Shown one piece after another: positions 26,540 to 35,973 of a stretch of 64,000 bases of DNA (its first letter is position 1; each line of letters begins with the position of its first letter). Source of the DNA: Candidatus Phaeomarinobacter ectocarpi (GTDB lineage: Bacteria; Pseudomonadota; Alphaproteobacteria; CGMCC-115125); the NCBI RefSeq assembly GCF_000689395.1, contig NZ_HG966617.1, positions 2,478,221 through 2,542,220 of the forward strand. The letters run 5' to 3'. Both the position numbers and the translations under genes were made by a program. The notes beneath the pieces are model-generated. The model was given only the letters and a program-made list of their open reading frames with translations. It was not told where the DNA came from and made no database searches.

Positions 26540-28467
26540 AAAGACTGACCCAACGTCACGTAAAACTTGAGACTGGCTTCTTCGTCAGAGGGCGTGGTGA
26601 TGGGGTAGGCAAGGTCGACACCCAGCGGCCCAAAGGACGTGTAGTAGCGAAAGCCCAGCCCGGCCGCCCAGGCAAACTCATCCTTGAAGTCCGGGACGGG
26701 AGCGTCAGACACGGTGCCCCCGTCAACAAACGGCACAATCCCGTAGTCATCCCAGAAGCGCCAGCGCAACTCGTTGGAAAACTCGATCACGCTGCGGCCA
26801 CCTTCCTGGGTGCCGTCGCTGCCCAGCGGTGCAATTTCCTGAAATTCAAACCCGCGTATGGATCCTGCCCCACCGGCAAAGAAGCGTTTGTCAGCCGGCA
26901 GTGCCCCGGTACGTGCACCCACGATGGACCCAAGCCGACCGCGGGTGGCAAAGACCAGGCTCTTGGAGCTGTTTAATGGCAGGTAAGTGCGCGCCTCTGC
27001 GTCGGCCACGTGGAACGCCAGAAAATCATCGAACTGGCCCACATAAGGTGTGGCCCCCAGCGTCAGGCGATACCCGCTGGTCGGGTCCAGCGCACTGTTG
27101 GCGCCGTCATAGCTCGCCTTCAGCGGCACGCCCACCAGCATGGAGGTTTCGGTCGGCTCGCCGACTTCATCAATTTCCGCAACATCCAGCACCACGCCGG
27201 CCCGCCCCGTCCACCGCTCACCCAGGGGGCGCTCGATGGCGGCAGAGACCATGCCGCCGAGACGATCATAGACGTCGGTGGATTCCCGCCCCGCCAACGC
27301 GCCCAGCTCAAGGGTCTGCTGCGGCAGTCGGAAGCCGGATACCCGGTAGCGGGCTTCAGCTTCCTGCTCAATTTCCGACAGGCGCAGTTCAAATCGCAGC
27401 TGCTGGCCTTCGCCCAGCAGATTGCGGTTCTCCCAATGCGCCTCAATGCCAAAGCCTTCGGTGCTGGAATATTTTGCGCCGACGCCCACCGTGCGGCGAG
27501 CGCGCTCTGTCACCTTCAACGTCACCGGCAGGGAGCCGTCGGCGGCAACCTGCTTGGCTGTTTCAAACCGCACGCCGGTAAAAAGCCCCGAGCGCACCAG
27601 CGCGGCCCGCATCTCGCTCAGCTTCTTGGTGTCGTATTCTTCGCCGGTCTTGAAGGTCACCCGCTCATCGATGTAGCGCTGCTCGACGCGCTCAAGTCCT
27701 TCAACCGTCAGCACCCCGAAGGTTGCCCTGTCGCCAAGCTGCACATGGGTGGTGACGTCCAGCGTGTCCGTCTCCACATTCGCCAGCGCCTTGCGGCCTG
27801 CGGTCTTGGCAAAGGGAAAACCGGACTGCTGCAGAACAGCGACCAGCTTTTTTTCCGCACTCAGAATGGTGGATGCAATGGCAGGCTTTCCCGCCTCCAC
27901 ATCAAACGTGCCAAGGGTGGCAGGCAGGTCCTGGGTGGCGGCATCGGTATCGCGATACTCAATCCGGCTCGCCCCCATCATGAACTGGGGGCCCGGCGCA
28001 ATGGACACCACAACACCCATCGGTCCCGTCGGGGCATCCCGCTGACCGTCCAGGTCCGGCACCTGGTCCAGCTGCGAAGACGCCGTTTCGACCGGCTGAA
28101 GTGCTGCGTCGCCGCGAATATCGATCTGGTAGGCCGCACTTCCTTCAAAATAGCCGCGCGACTGCAGGACCCGAGTCATGCGGTTGATGTCTGATTGGGC
28201 CCGGCGCCGAAGCCCGCCAAGGCTGGGCGGGGGCGTATCCCGGCGCTGAACCAGCTGCGACACGCCTTCCAACCGACCCAGCAGATCACCGCTGACGCCC
28301 TCAAACCGCACCACATAGCCGCGCTCCGCCACAAGGCCCGGCGTGGCTTGAGCGGCTTGAGCACCCGCTGGCACCAAGGCGCCCAGCACGGGCAGCAGCA
28401 GCGCTGCAAACAGGTAAAAAGGTCCTGAGCGCGTCACACGGCTCCCGATCTGGCTGATAATTCGCAT
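26536..28467 (-). CDS. tamA: Outer-membrane assembly protein TamA (Omp85 family)
   Basis: A 643-residue Omp85-family barrel. The start MRIISQIGSR leads into a signal peptide ending AGAQA; an upstream in-frame start at 28617 would add 50 residues without a signal and is rejected. POTRA-like repeats fill about residues 30-290 (for example VETDTLDVTTHVQLGDRATFGVLTVEGL), and the C-terminal half is the beta-barrel with the family motif FFAGGAGSIRGFEFQEIAPLG and a final strand ending VTLGQSF. Coupled to tamB, it forms the two-membrane TAM complex. Confidence 0.95.
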   Translation of the reverse strand: MRIISQIGSRVTRSGPFYLFAALLLPVLGALVPAGAQAAQATPGLVAERGYVVRFEGVSGDLLGRLEGVSQLVQRRDTPPPSLGGLRRRAQSDINRMTRVLQSRGYFEGSAAYQIDIRGDAALQPVETASSQLDQVPDLDGQRDAPTGPMGVVVSIAPGPQFMMGASRIEYRDTDAATQDLPATLGTFDVEAGKPAIASTILSAEKKLVAVLQQSGFPFAKTAGRKALANVETDTLDVTTHVQLGDRATFGVLTVEGLERVEQRYIDERVTFKTGEEYDTKKLSEMRAALVRSGLFTGVRFETAKQVAADGSLPVTLKVTERARRTVGVGAKYSSTEGFGIEAHWENRNLLGEGQQLRFELRLSEIEQEAEARYRVSGFRLPQQTLELGALAGRESTDVYDRLGGMVSAAIERPLGERWTGRAGVVLDVAEIDEVGEPTETSMLVGVPLKASYDGANSALDPTSGYRLTLGATPYVGQFDDFLAFHVADAEARTYLPLNSSKSLVFATRGRLGSIVGARTGALPADKRFFAGGAGSIRGFEFQEIAPLGSDGTQEGGRSVIEFSNELRWRFWDDYGIVPFVDGGTVSDAPVPDFKDEFAWAAGLGFRYYTSFGPLGVDLAYPITTPSDEEASLKFYVTLGQSF

Positions 28468-28603
28468 GTTTGGGCAATATAGAGAGACATGGGCCATTCT
28501 GCGACCCGCCCCCCCTGCTTTGGGAGATGAACGAACAAAACGCCCTAACCCGTCAAAAGTTCCGGTTTTTCGGTACTTATTGGCCTCTGTTTCGCTCACA
28601 TAA

Positions 28604-28617
28604 TTGCGCCGTATCAA
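28604..28617. promoter_or_regulatory. Degenerate FNR/FixK-like palindrome
   Basis: TTGCGCCGTATCAA keeps 8 of 10 positions of the TTGAT-N4-ATCAA consensus. It lies 61 bases before the DUF2189 start. Support is weak without conservation data. Confidence 0.25.
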
Positions 28618-28678
28618 TTCACTTGCTGGTCACATCGCGCATAATGCGGATCATGGGGAAATACCGGGAGGACAGACC

Positions 28679-29494
28679 ATGAGCTCACAGGACACAAATC
28701 CGGACGCCATCGACCACTCGATGCCACCGCCAAAAGCCCCGCCGGTGGTTCAAAGCATTGCCATGGACGCTCCCTGGCGCTGGCTGGCCGCCGGCTGGCG
28801 CGACATGTGGATGCGTCCCGGCCTCAGTCTGGGATACGGCCTTGTCGCCGTCGGCACCTCCGCCGGTCTCACCGCCCTGCTCATCTATCTGGAACTGTTC
28901 TCGCTGGTGCTGGTGCTCGCTGCTGGCTTCATGCTCGTCGGCCCACTCCTTGCCGTTGGTCTTTATGAGATGTCACGCAAGCTCGCAAAGGGCGAGAGCG
29001 TCACCCGCAAGGACGTCGCCTTTGTGTCGACCGCAGCCCCCGTCCAGCTCGCCTTCATCGGCGTGCTCTTGTCCTTGATGCTGCTTGCCTGGATCCGCAT
29101 CGCCACGCTGTTGTTCGCCATCTTCTTTGGCGTTGAATCGATCCCGCCATTTGAACAGTTCTTCCCCGCGCTCATTCTTGAGCCGCGCGGACTGGCCCTG
29201 CTGGTGGTCGGCACGCTCGTCGGTGGTGCCATCGCAACCGTCGTGTTCGCCACTGCCGTTGTGTCCGTTCCCATGCTGCTGGAACGCGACATTGATGCGG
29301 TGACCGCCATCATCACCAGCGTCAAAGCCGTGAAAGATAATCTTGGGCCCATGCTGCTCTGGGCCTGGCTCATTCTGGTGCTCACGACCTTTGGGATCGC
29401 CACCCTGTTTGTGGGCCTCGTTGTCACCTTCCCCCTTGTCGGTCACGCCACATGGCACGCCTACAAAGAGGTGATTGCGCCCGAAACGGCGTAG
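28679..29494 (+). CDS. DUF2189 integral membrane protein
   Basis: A 271-residue inner-membrane protein with about six predicted helices. The segment PWRWLAAGWRDMWMRPGLSLGYGL matches the DUF2189 start, in which an amphipathic stretch precedes the first helix, and YEMSRKLAKGE lies in a cytoplasmic loop. Function is unknown. ATG 28679 follows GGGAGGA and is chosen over upstream ATGs. It diverges from tamA across 211 bases that hold a degenerate FNR-like palindrome at 28604-28617. It lies two genes from, and faces, the cbb3 oxidase cluster. Confidence 0.8.
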   Translation: MSSQDTNPDAIDHSMPPPKAPPVVQSIAMDAPWRWLAAGWRDMWMRPGLSLGYGLVAVGTSAGLTALLIYLELFSLVLVLAAGFMLVGPLLAVGLYEMSRKLAKGESVTRKDVAFVSTAAPVQLAFIGVLLSLMLLAWIRIATLLFAIFFGVESIPPFEQFFPALILEPRGLALLVVGTLVGGAIATVVFATAVVSVPMLLERDIDAVTAIITSVKAVKDNLGPMLLWAWLILVLTTFGIATLFVGLVVTFPLVGHATWHAYKEVIAPETA

Positions 29495-29571
29495 CAGGGC
29501 GTTCCCAGCGCTAACACAGCGTTCAGCAAATGCGCCTAGCATTCCCGTCTGCGCCCGGGGACTACACCCCC

Positions 29572-30225
29572 ATGCGCGAAAGAAATGGGAAGATGCAAAC
29601 GCCGGTATCGCCTTACTTTTTTGCGAGCTTCGTCGCCCTTGGTGTACTGGGCTGGATTGCCCTGTCCATCGTGGCAGCCCCCGCCGATGAGCCGATGTTT
29701 CACTTTGGCGAATCCGGCGCCGTCACTGCCCTGTCGACGGTCTTCATGGCCATGTCGAGCGCTCTGGCGCTGGCGGTCTTTTACCTGCGTATGGACGACT
29801 GGAAGGTAGGCGCCTGGTTCTGGCTCCTGCTCGCCGCCGCCTTTGCCTTCCTCGCCATCGACGAGCAGCTGATGCTGCATGAGCGCGGCGGTAATGTGCT
29901 GGAGACCTCCGCACTTGGACCGTCAGAGACTTTCAGGAACTGGAACGATCTGATCGTGATCAGCTACGGAATTGCAGCGCTCGCCATCGCGGCGCTGGCC
30001 GTCCGCGAAATCCTCAAAAGCCGGACCTTCGCCCTGCTGTTCGCCACAGCCTTTGCGTTCTACGCCATTCACACGGGCCTGGATTCTCTGCTGCCCAGCG
30101 AACTGGCATGGAAGGACGTGCCGGAGGAAAGCGCCAAGTTGCTATGTGCCCTGTTCCTGTTTCTGGCGCTATGCGCAAGGTTTCTTGATCTCGCAGACAG
30201 GATGCAGCGCCCGGACCCCCGCTAG
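29572..30225 (+). CDS. Uncharacterised membrane protein
   Basis: About 217 residues with six predicted hydrophobic helices (SPYFFASFVALGVLGWIALSIV, then [46 protein letters not shown] and three more). The IDEQLMLHE motif between helices is a charged cluster that could bind a metal or cofactor; I do not recognise a family. The start is uncertain: ATG 29530, 29572 and 29593 are all in frame. It follows the DUF2189 gene on the same strand and ends six bases from the convergent ccoS stop. Confidence 0.65.
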   Translation: MRERNGKMQTPVSPYFFASFVALGVLGWIALSIVAAPADEPMFHFGESGAVTALSTVFMAMSSALALAVFYLRMDDWKVGAWFWLLLAAAFAFLAIDEQLMLHERGGNVLETSALGPSETFRNWNDLIVISYGIAALAIAALAVREILKSRTFALLFATAFAFYAIHTGLDSLLPSELAWKDVPEESAKLLCALFLFLALCARFLDLADRMQRPDPR

Positions 30226-30231
30226 CAGACC

Positions 30232-30429
30232 TCACAGCTTGTTGCGGGTTGGCTCATCGCTGGGTGGCCCATCGCTGGGTGGAAAGTCGTCGTCATCATC
30301 AAACAGGATGCGCTCCGCCGCGCCATCAAGATCATCAAACTGGCCGCTCTTGAGTGCCCACAAGAATGCAGCAAGCCCAAGCAATCCCAGGAACAACGCA
30401 GCCGGGATGAGCATCGCCAGTACGTCCAT
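30232..30429 (-). CDS. ccoS: cbb3-type cytochrome oxidase assembly protein CcoS
   Basis: A 65-residue single-helix protein of the CcoS/FixS family, needed for cofactor (heme/copper) insertion into the oxidase. The helix ALFLGLLGLAAFLWALKSGQFDDLDGAAERILFDDD is diagnostic: the GQFDDLDGPA-like sequence right after the membrane segment is the family signature. Its ATG shares one base with the ccoI stop (TGATG). It is the last gene of the ccoNOQPGHIS array. Confidence 0.93.
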   Translation of the reverse strand: MDVLAMLIPAALFLGLLGLAAFLWALKSGQFDDLDGAAERILFDDDDDFPPSDGPPSDEPTRNKL

Positions 30430-32675
30430 CAGTGCGCATCCTCTTTTACGGTTTCAGGCAGCCCCATCTTGCCCCACCGTAGCCGAATGGCGTTGGCCGT
30501 GACCAGAATGGACGACGATGACATGGCGATGGCCGCAATCAGCGGCGTCACATAACCCGCCACGGCAATCGGCACCGCCACCACATTATATGCGAGCGAC
30601 AGCCCGAAATTCTCCAGCACCAGCCGCTGACTGCCCCGGGCCACATCAAGCGCCACGGTGACAGGCGCCAGTTCCTGCCCCTGGAACACCAGATCCGCCG
30701 CCGCCTGGGAGACATCCGCCCCGGACGCAGGCGACATGGACACATGGGCCGCCGCAAGTGCCGGTGCATCATTGAGACCATCGCCCACCATCAGCACCTT
30801 CGCGCCCTGGCCCGCCAGCTCTTCAAGCCGGGCGATCTTGTCCTGTGGCAGCAGGCCACCGGCAAAGTTAGAAACGCCAGCCTCTCGCGCCACGGCCTCC
30901 ACCGTCGCCGGACGGTCACCGGACAAAAGCACAATCTTCATGCCGCGATCAGCAGCCCACTCAATCACCGCTGATGCGTCCTCACGCAACCCATCCAGAA
31001 AACCAAACCGCACCGGTGCGGCATCCCCGCAGCGGAACCAGATCTCAGGTCCGGTCGCGTCATTCTCAGTTGCATCGATACCCCCAACGAATGCCGCACT
31101 GCCAAGGCGTGCCGCCTGCCCGTCAACAGTTCCCATAAGCCCCTGACCGGGATGTTCACTCACGTCATCACCTTGGGGGCCGACCCCCGCCGCCTGCGCA
31201 AGCGCGCGACTTAGGGGATGCGTGCTCGCCCGGGCAAGTGTTGCAGCGCGTTCAAGCGCCGTTCGGTCAACATCCGCATCATCCAGCGCAAGGCGCCCGT
31301 GGGTCAGCGTGCCGGTCTTGTCGAAAACGAGTGTGTCCACCTCCGCCAGCCGCTCCAGGGCATCCGAAGACTTGAGCAAGACACCCCGCGACAACAAGCG
31401 CCCGCTTGCCACCACATGCACCACCGGCACCGCAAGCCCCAGCGCACAGGGGCACGTGATGATCAGCACCGCGATGGCAATCTTGAGCGAACCGTCCCAG
31501 GCCAGACCCCCCAGCAGCATCCAGCCAATGAAGGTCGCCGCCGCAAGAATGTGGACAGCAGGCGCATACACCCGCGCCGCCCTGTCAGCAATCCGCACAA
31601 AGGTGTCGCGCCCCTGCTCGGCTGCTTCCATCAGCCGAACGATCTCGCTCAGCAGCGTCGCTTCATCGCCCTTGGTCACGCGCACGCGCAACGGCCCGGA
31701 CATGTTCAACGTCCCGGCAAATACATCTGCCCCCGGTGCCACAGCTACCGGTGCCGTTTCCCCGGTGATGAGGCTCGTGTCCAGATCAGACCGGCCTTCT
31801 TCCACAACCCCGTCAGCGGCAATGCGCTGGCCTGTCGCAACGGCCACAACCATGCCCGGCTTCAAGGCTTCCACCGGCATCGCCCGCGCCACGCCATCGT
31901 CATCTATGACAGTCGCTGCATCCGCCCGCAGCGCCAGAAGGTTTTGTGCAGCCAGCGCCGCACGACCGCGCATCTTCATGTCCAGCGTGCGCCCGATCAG
32001 CAGGAAGAACAGCAACATGATCGAGGCATCAAAATAGACGTGCTTTGCCCCGGCAATGGTCTCAGCCAGGCTCATACCCGCCGCCAGCAACACAGCCAGC
32101 GAAATCGGTACATCCATGTTCATGGCACCAACCCGCAATGCACTGACAGCAGAGCGGAAGAACGGCCGCCCCGCATAGGCAATGGCCGGCATGGCAATCA
32201 GCCCTGATATCCAGTGGAACATGTCCCGCGTGGCCGCTTCCATCCCGCCGGAATGCCCGGCCCACACGGAAACAGACAGTAACATCACATTGGCTGCCGC
32301 AAACCCGGCCACACCCACACAGGTGATGAGTTCCTTTTCATCGCGCGCCTGCTGGGTTTCCAGGGTCTTGGGATCATAAGGCCGCGCGCCATAGCCTGCG
32401 CCAACAATGGCGGACACAATCTCGCGCGGGCGCACCATCGCCTGCTCGAACACCACCGTCAGCCGTTTGGTGGACAGGTTGAGCCGCCCGTTGGCAACAC
32501 CTTCAAGCCCGTTGACCGCCCGCTCCACGCGCTTGACGCAGCCACCACAGTGAACGCCGTCCACAACGAAATTGACGACAGAACTGCCATCATCCAGCGC
32601 CCGCACATAGGTATCAGGAATGTCAGGAATATCCTGACCAATATCAGCGCCACTGGAGATCGAGGCATCAGCCAT
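30429..32675 (-). CDS. ccoI: Copper-translocating P-type ATPase CcoI/FixI
   Basis: A 748-residue P1B-ATPase that exports copper for cbb3 oxidase assembly. An N-terminal metal-binding domain carries VHCGGCVKRVE, the sixth-helix motif is ITCPCALGLAVP, the phosphorylation site DKTGTLTHG and the hinge MVGDGLNDAPALA. Eight membrane helices are expected. The first half has the FixI pattern rather than that of a detoxifying CopA. ATG 32675 is preceded by GGAGG and overlaps the ccoH stop by eight bases; an upstream TTG reading is less likely. Confidence 0.95.
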   Translation of the reverse strand: MADASISSGADIGQDIPDIPDTYVRALDDGSSVVNFVVDGVHCGGCVKRVERAVNGLEGVANGRLNLSTKRLTVVFEQAMVRPREIVSAIVGAGYGARPYDPKTLETQQARDEKELITCVGVAGFAAANVMLLSVSVWAGHSGGMEAATRDMFHWISGLIAMPAIAYAGRPFFRSAVSALRVGAMNMDVPISLAVLLAAGMSLAETIAGAKHVYFDASIMLLFFLLIGRTLDMKMRGRAALAAQNLLALRADAATVIDDDGVARAMPVEALKPGMVVAVATGQRIAADGVVEEGRSDLDTSLITGETAPVAVAPGADVFAGTLNMSGPLRVRVTKGDEATLLSEIVRLMEAAEQGRDTFVRIADRAARVYAPAVHILAAATFIGWMLLGGLAWDGSLKIAIAVLIITCPCALGLAVPVVHVVASGRLLSRGVLLKSSDALERLAEVDTLVFDKTGTLTHGRLALDDADVDRTALERAATLARASTHPLSRALAQAAGVGPQGDDVSEHPGQGLMGTVDGQAARLGSAAFVGGIDATENDATGPEIWFRCGDAAPVRFGFLDGLREDASAVIEWAADRGMKIVLLSGDRPATVEAVAREAGVSNFAGGLLPQDKIARLEELAGQGAKVLMVGDGLNDAPALAAAHVSMSPASGADVSQAAADLVFQGQELAPVTVALDVARGSQRLVLENFGLSLAYNVVAVPIAVAGYVTPLIAAIAMSSSSILVTANAIRLRWGKMGLPETVKEDAH

Positions 32676-33210
32676 CGCTGTCGCGGCCTCCAGCCCAGAT
32701 GCGTTTTTCAAGATAGTAAGGCGCTGCCTCTTCGCGCTCGAGCAGCAACCGCATTTCCCAGTGACCGCGCGCAGGCAACGATGCCTGTGCGCTGTAGATA
32801 CCCGGCGCGGTTTCAGTCAGCGTTGCCACAACATCCTCACCGCGCACCACGGGGCGCCAGAATGTCAGGTCCCCTGCAAGGCCGGTCAGCGCTGCACCTT
32901 CTGCGTTCAGCACCTGGACGGCCACGGTCGCGTCTGCACCCTCAGGCGTCGCCGCAAAAGTTTCGTCAAACGACACCCGCCACCCCAGCGCCCGCTGCTC
33001 GGCGGCGGCTTCCAGGCGCTCATTGTAATCGCGCCCCGTCTGATAGGCGTTCTGGGTTTCTATGCCGGAAAAGGTCGAGAGCGCGATATAGGTCATGACG
33101 CCGTTGACGGCGAAGATGACACCGAAGAACCCCACAAGCGCTGCAAGCGTGTGATACCCGGTCCATCCGCGCTTTGATTTCCGGTCTTTGATCGTCGCTG
33201 CCTCGGACAT
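32668..33210 (-). CDS. ccoH: FixH/CcoH family protein
   Basis: A 180-residue single-span membrane protein of the FixH family, required for stable cbb3 oxidase assembly. A basic start (DRKSKRGWTGYHTLAALVGFFGVIFAVNGVMTYIALSTF) leads through one helix, and the periplasmic domain holds ETQNAYQTGRDYNERLEAAAEQRALGW, the conserved FixH region, followed by a beta-rich domain. Its ATG lies four bases after the ccoG stop, with AGGAG overlapping the end of ccoG. Confidence 0.92.
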   Translation of the reverse strand: MSEAATIKDRKSKRGWTGYHTLAALVGFFGVIFAVNGVMTYIALSTFSGIETQNAYQTGRDYNERLEAAAEQRALGWRVSFDETFAATPEGADATVAVQVLNAEGAALTGLAGDLTFWRPVVRGEDVVATLTETAPGIYSAQASLPARGHWEMRLLLEREEAAPYYLEKRIWAGGRDSDG

Positions 33211-33214
33211 GTCT

Positions 33215-34768
33215 CTAACGCTCCTCAGGACCACGGAATGTGGTCGGGTTCTTCACCTGCAACCCACTGGCAGTGTCGGTGATGACAAAGGCAATGTCAG
33301 CCTTGCCGTCTTCAAGCAGCGCTACAGCGTCATTCGGCAGGGACAGGAACAGCCGCACATTGCGTAGCCGGTCTGACTGAACGGCAACCGGCAACGTCTC
33401 CAGGCCACTATCGGTGAGGGTTGAAATCCGGACGTCCTCAAGCCCTTCGACACTCACGGTGAACACCCGCTCTTCCGTCACCTTGTTGAGGATCTTCACT
33501 TCATATCCGTTGCGCACAGAGCCATCAGACAGGGTGACAAACAGCGGATTGCGGTCCTTGAGCACATTGACGTCCAGCGGCGACCGGGTGATCAGCACCG
33601 ACAGCATGATGGCCCCGACAACCACAATCAGCGCCGCATAGAGCAGCGTGCGCGGCCGCAGCAGACGCACCCGCATGGGCAGGTCTTTGGTCCGTCGGTC
33701 CATGTTGTCGAAATTGTCATAGGTGATCAGCCCGCGCGGGCGATCAATCTTGTCCATGATGTCGTTGCAGGCATCAATGCACAGCGCACACTGGATGCAC
33801 TCAAGCTGATCGCCATCGCGGATATCAATGCCCATGGGGCACGCCACAACACACTGCTTGCAGTCGATGCAGTCACCACGGCCCTCCCAGGTGTCACCCT
33901 TGCGGTGCGCCCCACGCGGGTCGCCACGGTCAGCGCGATAGCTAACAAGGAAGGACTGGTCATCCACCAGCGCACCCTGAATACGCGGCCATGGGCACAT
34001 ATAGGTGCACACCTGCTCGCGCGCGAGACCACCCAGCAAATACGTCGTCGACGCAAACACACCGATAAACAGATAGGCCACCATCGGCGCATCCAGCGTC
34101 AGCAGGTCACGCGCCAGAGTGGGAGCATCTGCAAAATAGAAAACCCATGCTCCACCCGTCGCCACCGCAATCAGTAACCACACGGAATGCTTGGAGACTT
34201 TCTTGATAAACTTGCTCAACGACATGGAGGTCTTGTCGAGCTTCAGCCGCTTGTTTCGGTCGCCCTCGATCATCCGCTCAACCATGATGAACAGATCAGT
34301 CCACACGGTCTGCGGGCAGGCATAGCCACACCACACCCGGCCAAACAGCGCTGTGGCCAAAAACAGAGCCAGCGAGGCCAGTACCAAGAGGCCGGTCACG
34401 AAATAGATTTCCTGCGGCCAGATTTCGATGAAAAAGAAGTAGAACCGCCGCCCGGGCATATCCAGCAACACCGCCTGGTCAGGCGCGTTGGGACCACGGT
34501 CCCAGCGAATCCACGGCAGGATGTAGTAGATGCCAAGGGTGATCGTCATCATCACCCATTTGATATTGCGAAAGGTGCCATGCACCAGCTTGGGGTGAAT
34601 GGCCTGACGGCTGACATAAAGGGAGCGGGAGGCTGCGGAGTTCACCGCCTCAACATCATGCCGGTCGACGTTTTCATGTGCCTTCGCAGACGAAACGCCC
34701 GTCACATTTGCCGCAGCTTCGCGCGCAAGCGTTGCAAGACCGCCGCCTGGTTCATTCGATGCTGACAT
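33215..34768 (-). CDS. ccoG: Cytochrome oxidase accessory protein CcoG/FixG
   Basis: A 517-residue membrane ferredoxin of the FixG/RdxA type, thought to reduce copper during CuB-centre assembly. Several helices (WVMMTITLGIYYILPWIRWD and others) precede a loop with two Cys-rich clusters, GDCIDCKQCVVACPMGIDIR and LECIQCALCIDACNDIMDK, each a 4Fe-4S ligand set, plus WCGYACPQTVWTDLF. The C-terminal 130 residues are a periplasmic Ig-like domain. It follows ccoP by 106 bases, with no obvious terminator, and starts the assembly part of the array. Confidence 0.95.
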   Translation of the reverse strand: MSASNEPGGGLATLAREAAANVTGVSSAKAHENVDRHDVEAVNSAASRSLYVSRQAIHPKLVHGTFRNIKWVMMTITLGIYYILPWIRWDRGPNAPDQAVLLDMPGRRFYFFFIEIWPQEIYFVTGLLVLASLALFLATALFGRVWCGYACPQTVWTDLFIMVERMIEGDRNKRLKLDKTSMSLSKFIKKVSKHSVWLLIAVATGGAWVFYFADAPTLARDLLTLDAPMVAYLFIGVFASTTYLLGGLAREQVCTYMCPWPRIQGALVDDQSFLVSYRADRGDPRGAHRKGDTWEGRGDCIDCKQCVVACPMGIDIRDGDQLECIQCALCIDACNDIMDKIDRPRGLITYDNFDNMDRRTKDLPMRVRLLRPRTLLYAALIVVVGAIMLSVLITRSPLDVNVLKDRNPLFVTLSDGSVRNGYEVKILNKVTEERVFTVSVEGLEDVRISTLTDSGLETLPVAVQSDRLRNVRLFLSLPNDAVALLEDGKADIAFVITDTASGLQVKNPTTFRGPEER

Positions 34769-34874
34769 TCACGCCCCTCCTAGCCGGGACAAAGATCGTC
34801 CGTCATCCATAGGGGCACATGTGCCGGGCCTCCCCACCCGGTCATCCGCCTACAGACAGTCCAAATGCAACGCT

Positions 34875-35774
34875 CTATTCACCGCCACCAAGCGAGTGAA
34901 CATAAAGCGCCAGCTTCGCAATGGTGGCCTCGTCCAGCCGCCCCTGCCAAGCGGGCATGACGCCGCGCCGGCTGTGGGCAATTGACGCATAGATGCTTTC
35001 CTCGTCACCGCCATAAAGCCAGATCGCGTCTGTCAGGTTGGGCGAACCCAGTTCCTGGTTTCCCACGCCGCCTTCCATATGACATGTCACACACTGGGCC
35101 TCGAACAGTTCCTGGCCGCGCAGAGCCGCCTCTGCATCAACGTCCCTGCCGGACAGCTGCAGCACATACTGGGTCGTGTCGCTGACTTCAGCCTGGGTGA
35201 AGATGCCGTCATCCAGGAACTTCGGCATGTCATTGAGGCGGGTGTTGTCATCCGCTTCCCAGCGAATGCCGTGGCGCAAGGTCACGCGGATGTCTTCAAG
35301 CGTACCGCCCCACAACCATGCATCATCATTGAGGTTGGGGTAGCCCTTGAAACCCTGCGCACCACGCCCGTGGCAGGCAGCGCAATTGTCGCCAAAGGCA
35401 CTCTCACCACCGGCCAGCGCCACGGAATGAAGCTCCGGATTGCCCGGCACGTCGCTCAGCTCACCGGCTAGAATTTGATCGTCAAAGACCCGCAAGGCAG
35501 CTTGTGACTGTTCCACCTGCTCCGTCACAAGCGCGCGCTGGGAATAGCCCAGAATGCCCTGCGTGTAGCTGGAGGCAAGCGGCCATGCCGGGTAGAGCAC
35601 CCAGTAGGCGACCGCCCACAGGATGCAGGCATAGAAACTGTAGAGCCACCACTTGGGCAGCGGGTTGTCCAGCTCCCGGATGCCATCCCACTCATGGTCC
35701 GTGGTTTCGACACCCGTGTAGTCATCTACAAAGCGGCCGTCATCCGAGTTCTTGTTCTCACTGTTGTCACTCAT
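34875..35774 (-). CDS. ccoP: cbb3 oxidase diheme subunit CcoP/FixP
   Basis: A 299-residue membrane-anchored diheme cytochrome c, the electron-entry subunit. One or two N-terminal helices (WLYSFYACILWAVAYWVLYP) anchor it; two heme c sites are visible, NCAACHGRGAQG (about residue 134) and QCVTCHMEGGVG (about 228), with Met ligands in the following loops. Its ATG overlaps the ccoQ stop (ATGA), so it is coupled to ccoQ. Confidence 0.96.
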   Translation of the reverse strand: MSDNSENKNSDDGRFVDDYTGVETTDHEWDGIRELDNPLPKWWLYSFYACILWAVAYWVLYPAWPLASSYTQGILGYSQRALVTEQVEQSQAALRVFDDQILAGELSDVPGNPELHSVALAGGESAFGDNCAACHGRGAQGFKGYPNLNDDAWLWGGTLEDIRVTLRHGIRWEADDNTRLNDMPKFLDDGIFTQAEVSDTTQYVLQLSGRDVDAEAALRGQELFEAQCVTCHMEGGVGNQELGSPNLTDAIWLYGGDEESIYASIAHSRRGVMPAWQGRLDEATIAKLALYVHSLGGGE

Positions 35775-35962
35775 TTGGACTGACCCCCGTTTGCCGAATT
35801 GGTAGCTGGCACATCGTCATCGTCGAGCGGCGCCATGGCCGCATGGTCGAAGCGCTGCTTGTTGCCGGGCCAAAGCGCGTAAGTGATGACGCCGATGAAG
35901 CCGACAAACAGCATCACCAGGCCAATGGCCCCTCCGATACCTCTGATTTCGTCATATCCCAT
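35771..35962 (-). CDS. ccoQ: cbb3 oxidase small subunit CcoQ/FixQ
   Basis: A 63-residue single-helix subunit. IGLVMLFVGFIGVITYALWPGNKQRFDHAA contains the family WPGNKQRFD-like signature just after the helix; the rest is an acidic, polar tail. It lies 11 bases after the ccoO stop and overlaps ccoP. It stabilises the CcoP subunit interaction in other organisms. Confidence 0.93.
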   Translation of the reverse strand: MGYDEIRGIGGAIGLVMLFVGFIGVITYALWPGNKQRFDHAAMAPLDDDDVPATNSANGGQSK

Positions 35963-35973
35963 GGTGTCAGCTC

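Noticed and set aside
27010-28194. 394-residue plus-strand open frame
   Set aside because: It is the antisense shadow of tamA, with high His/Gln/Arg content and no recognisable domain.
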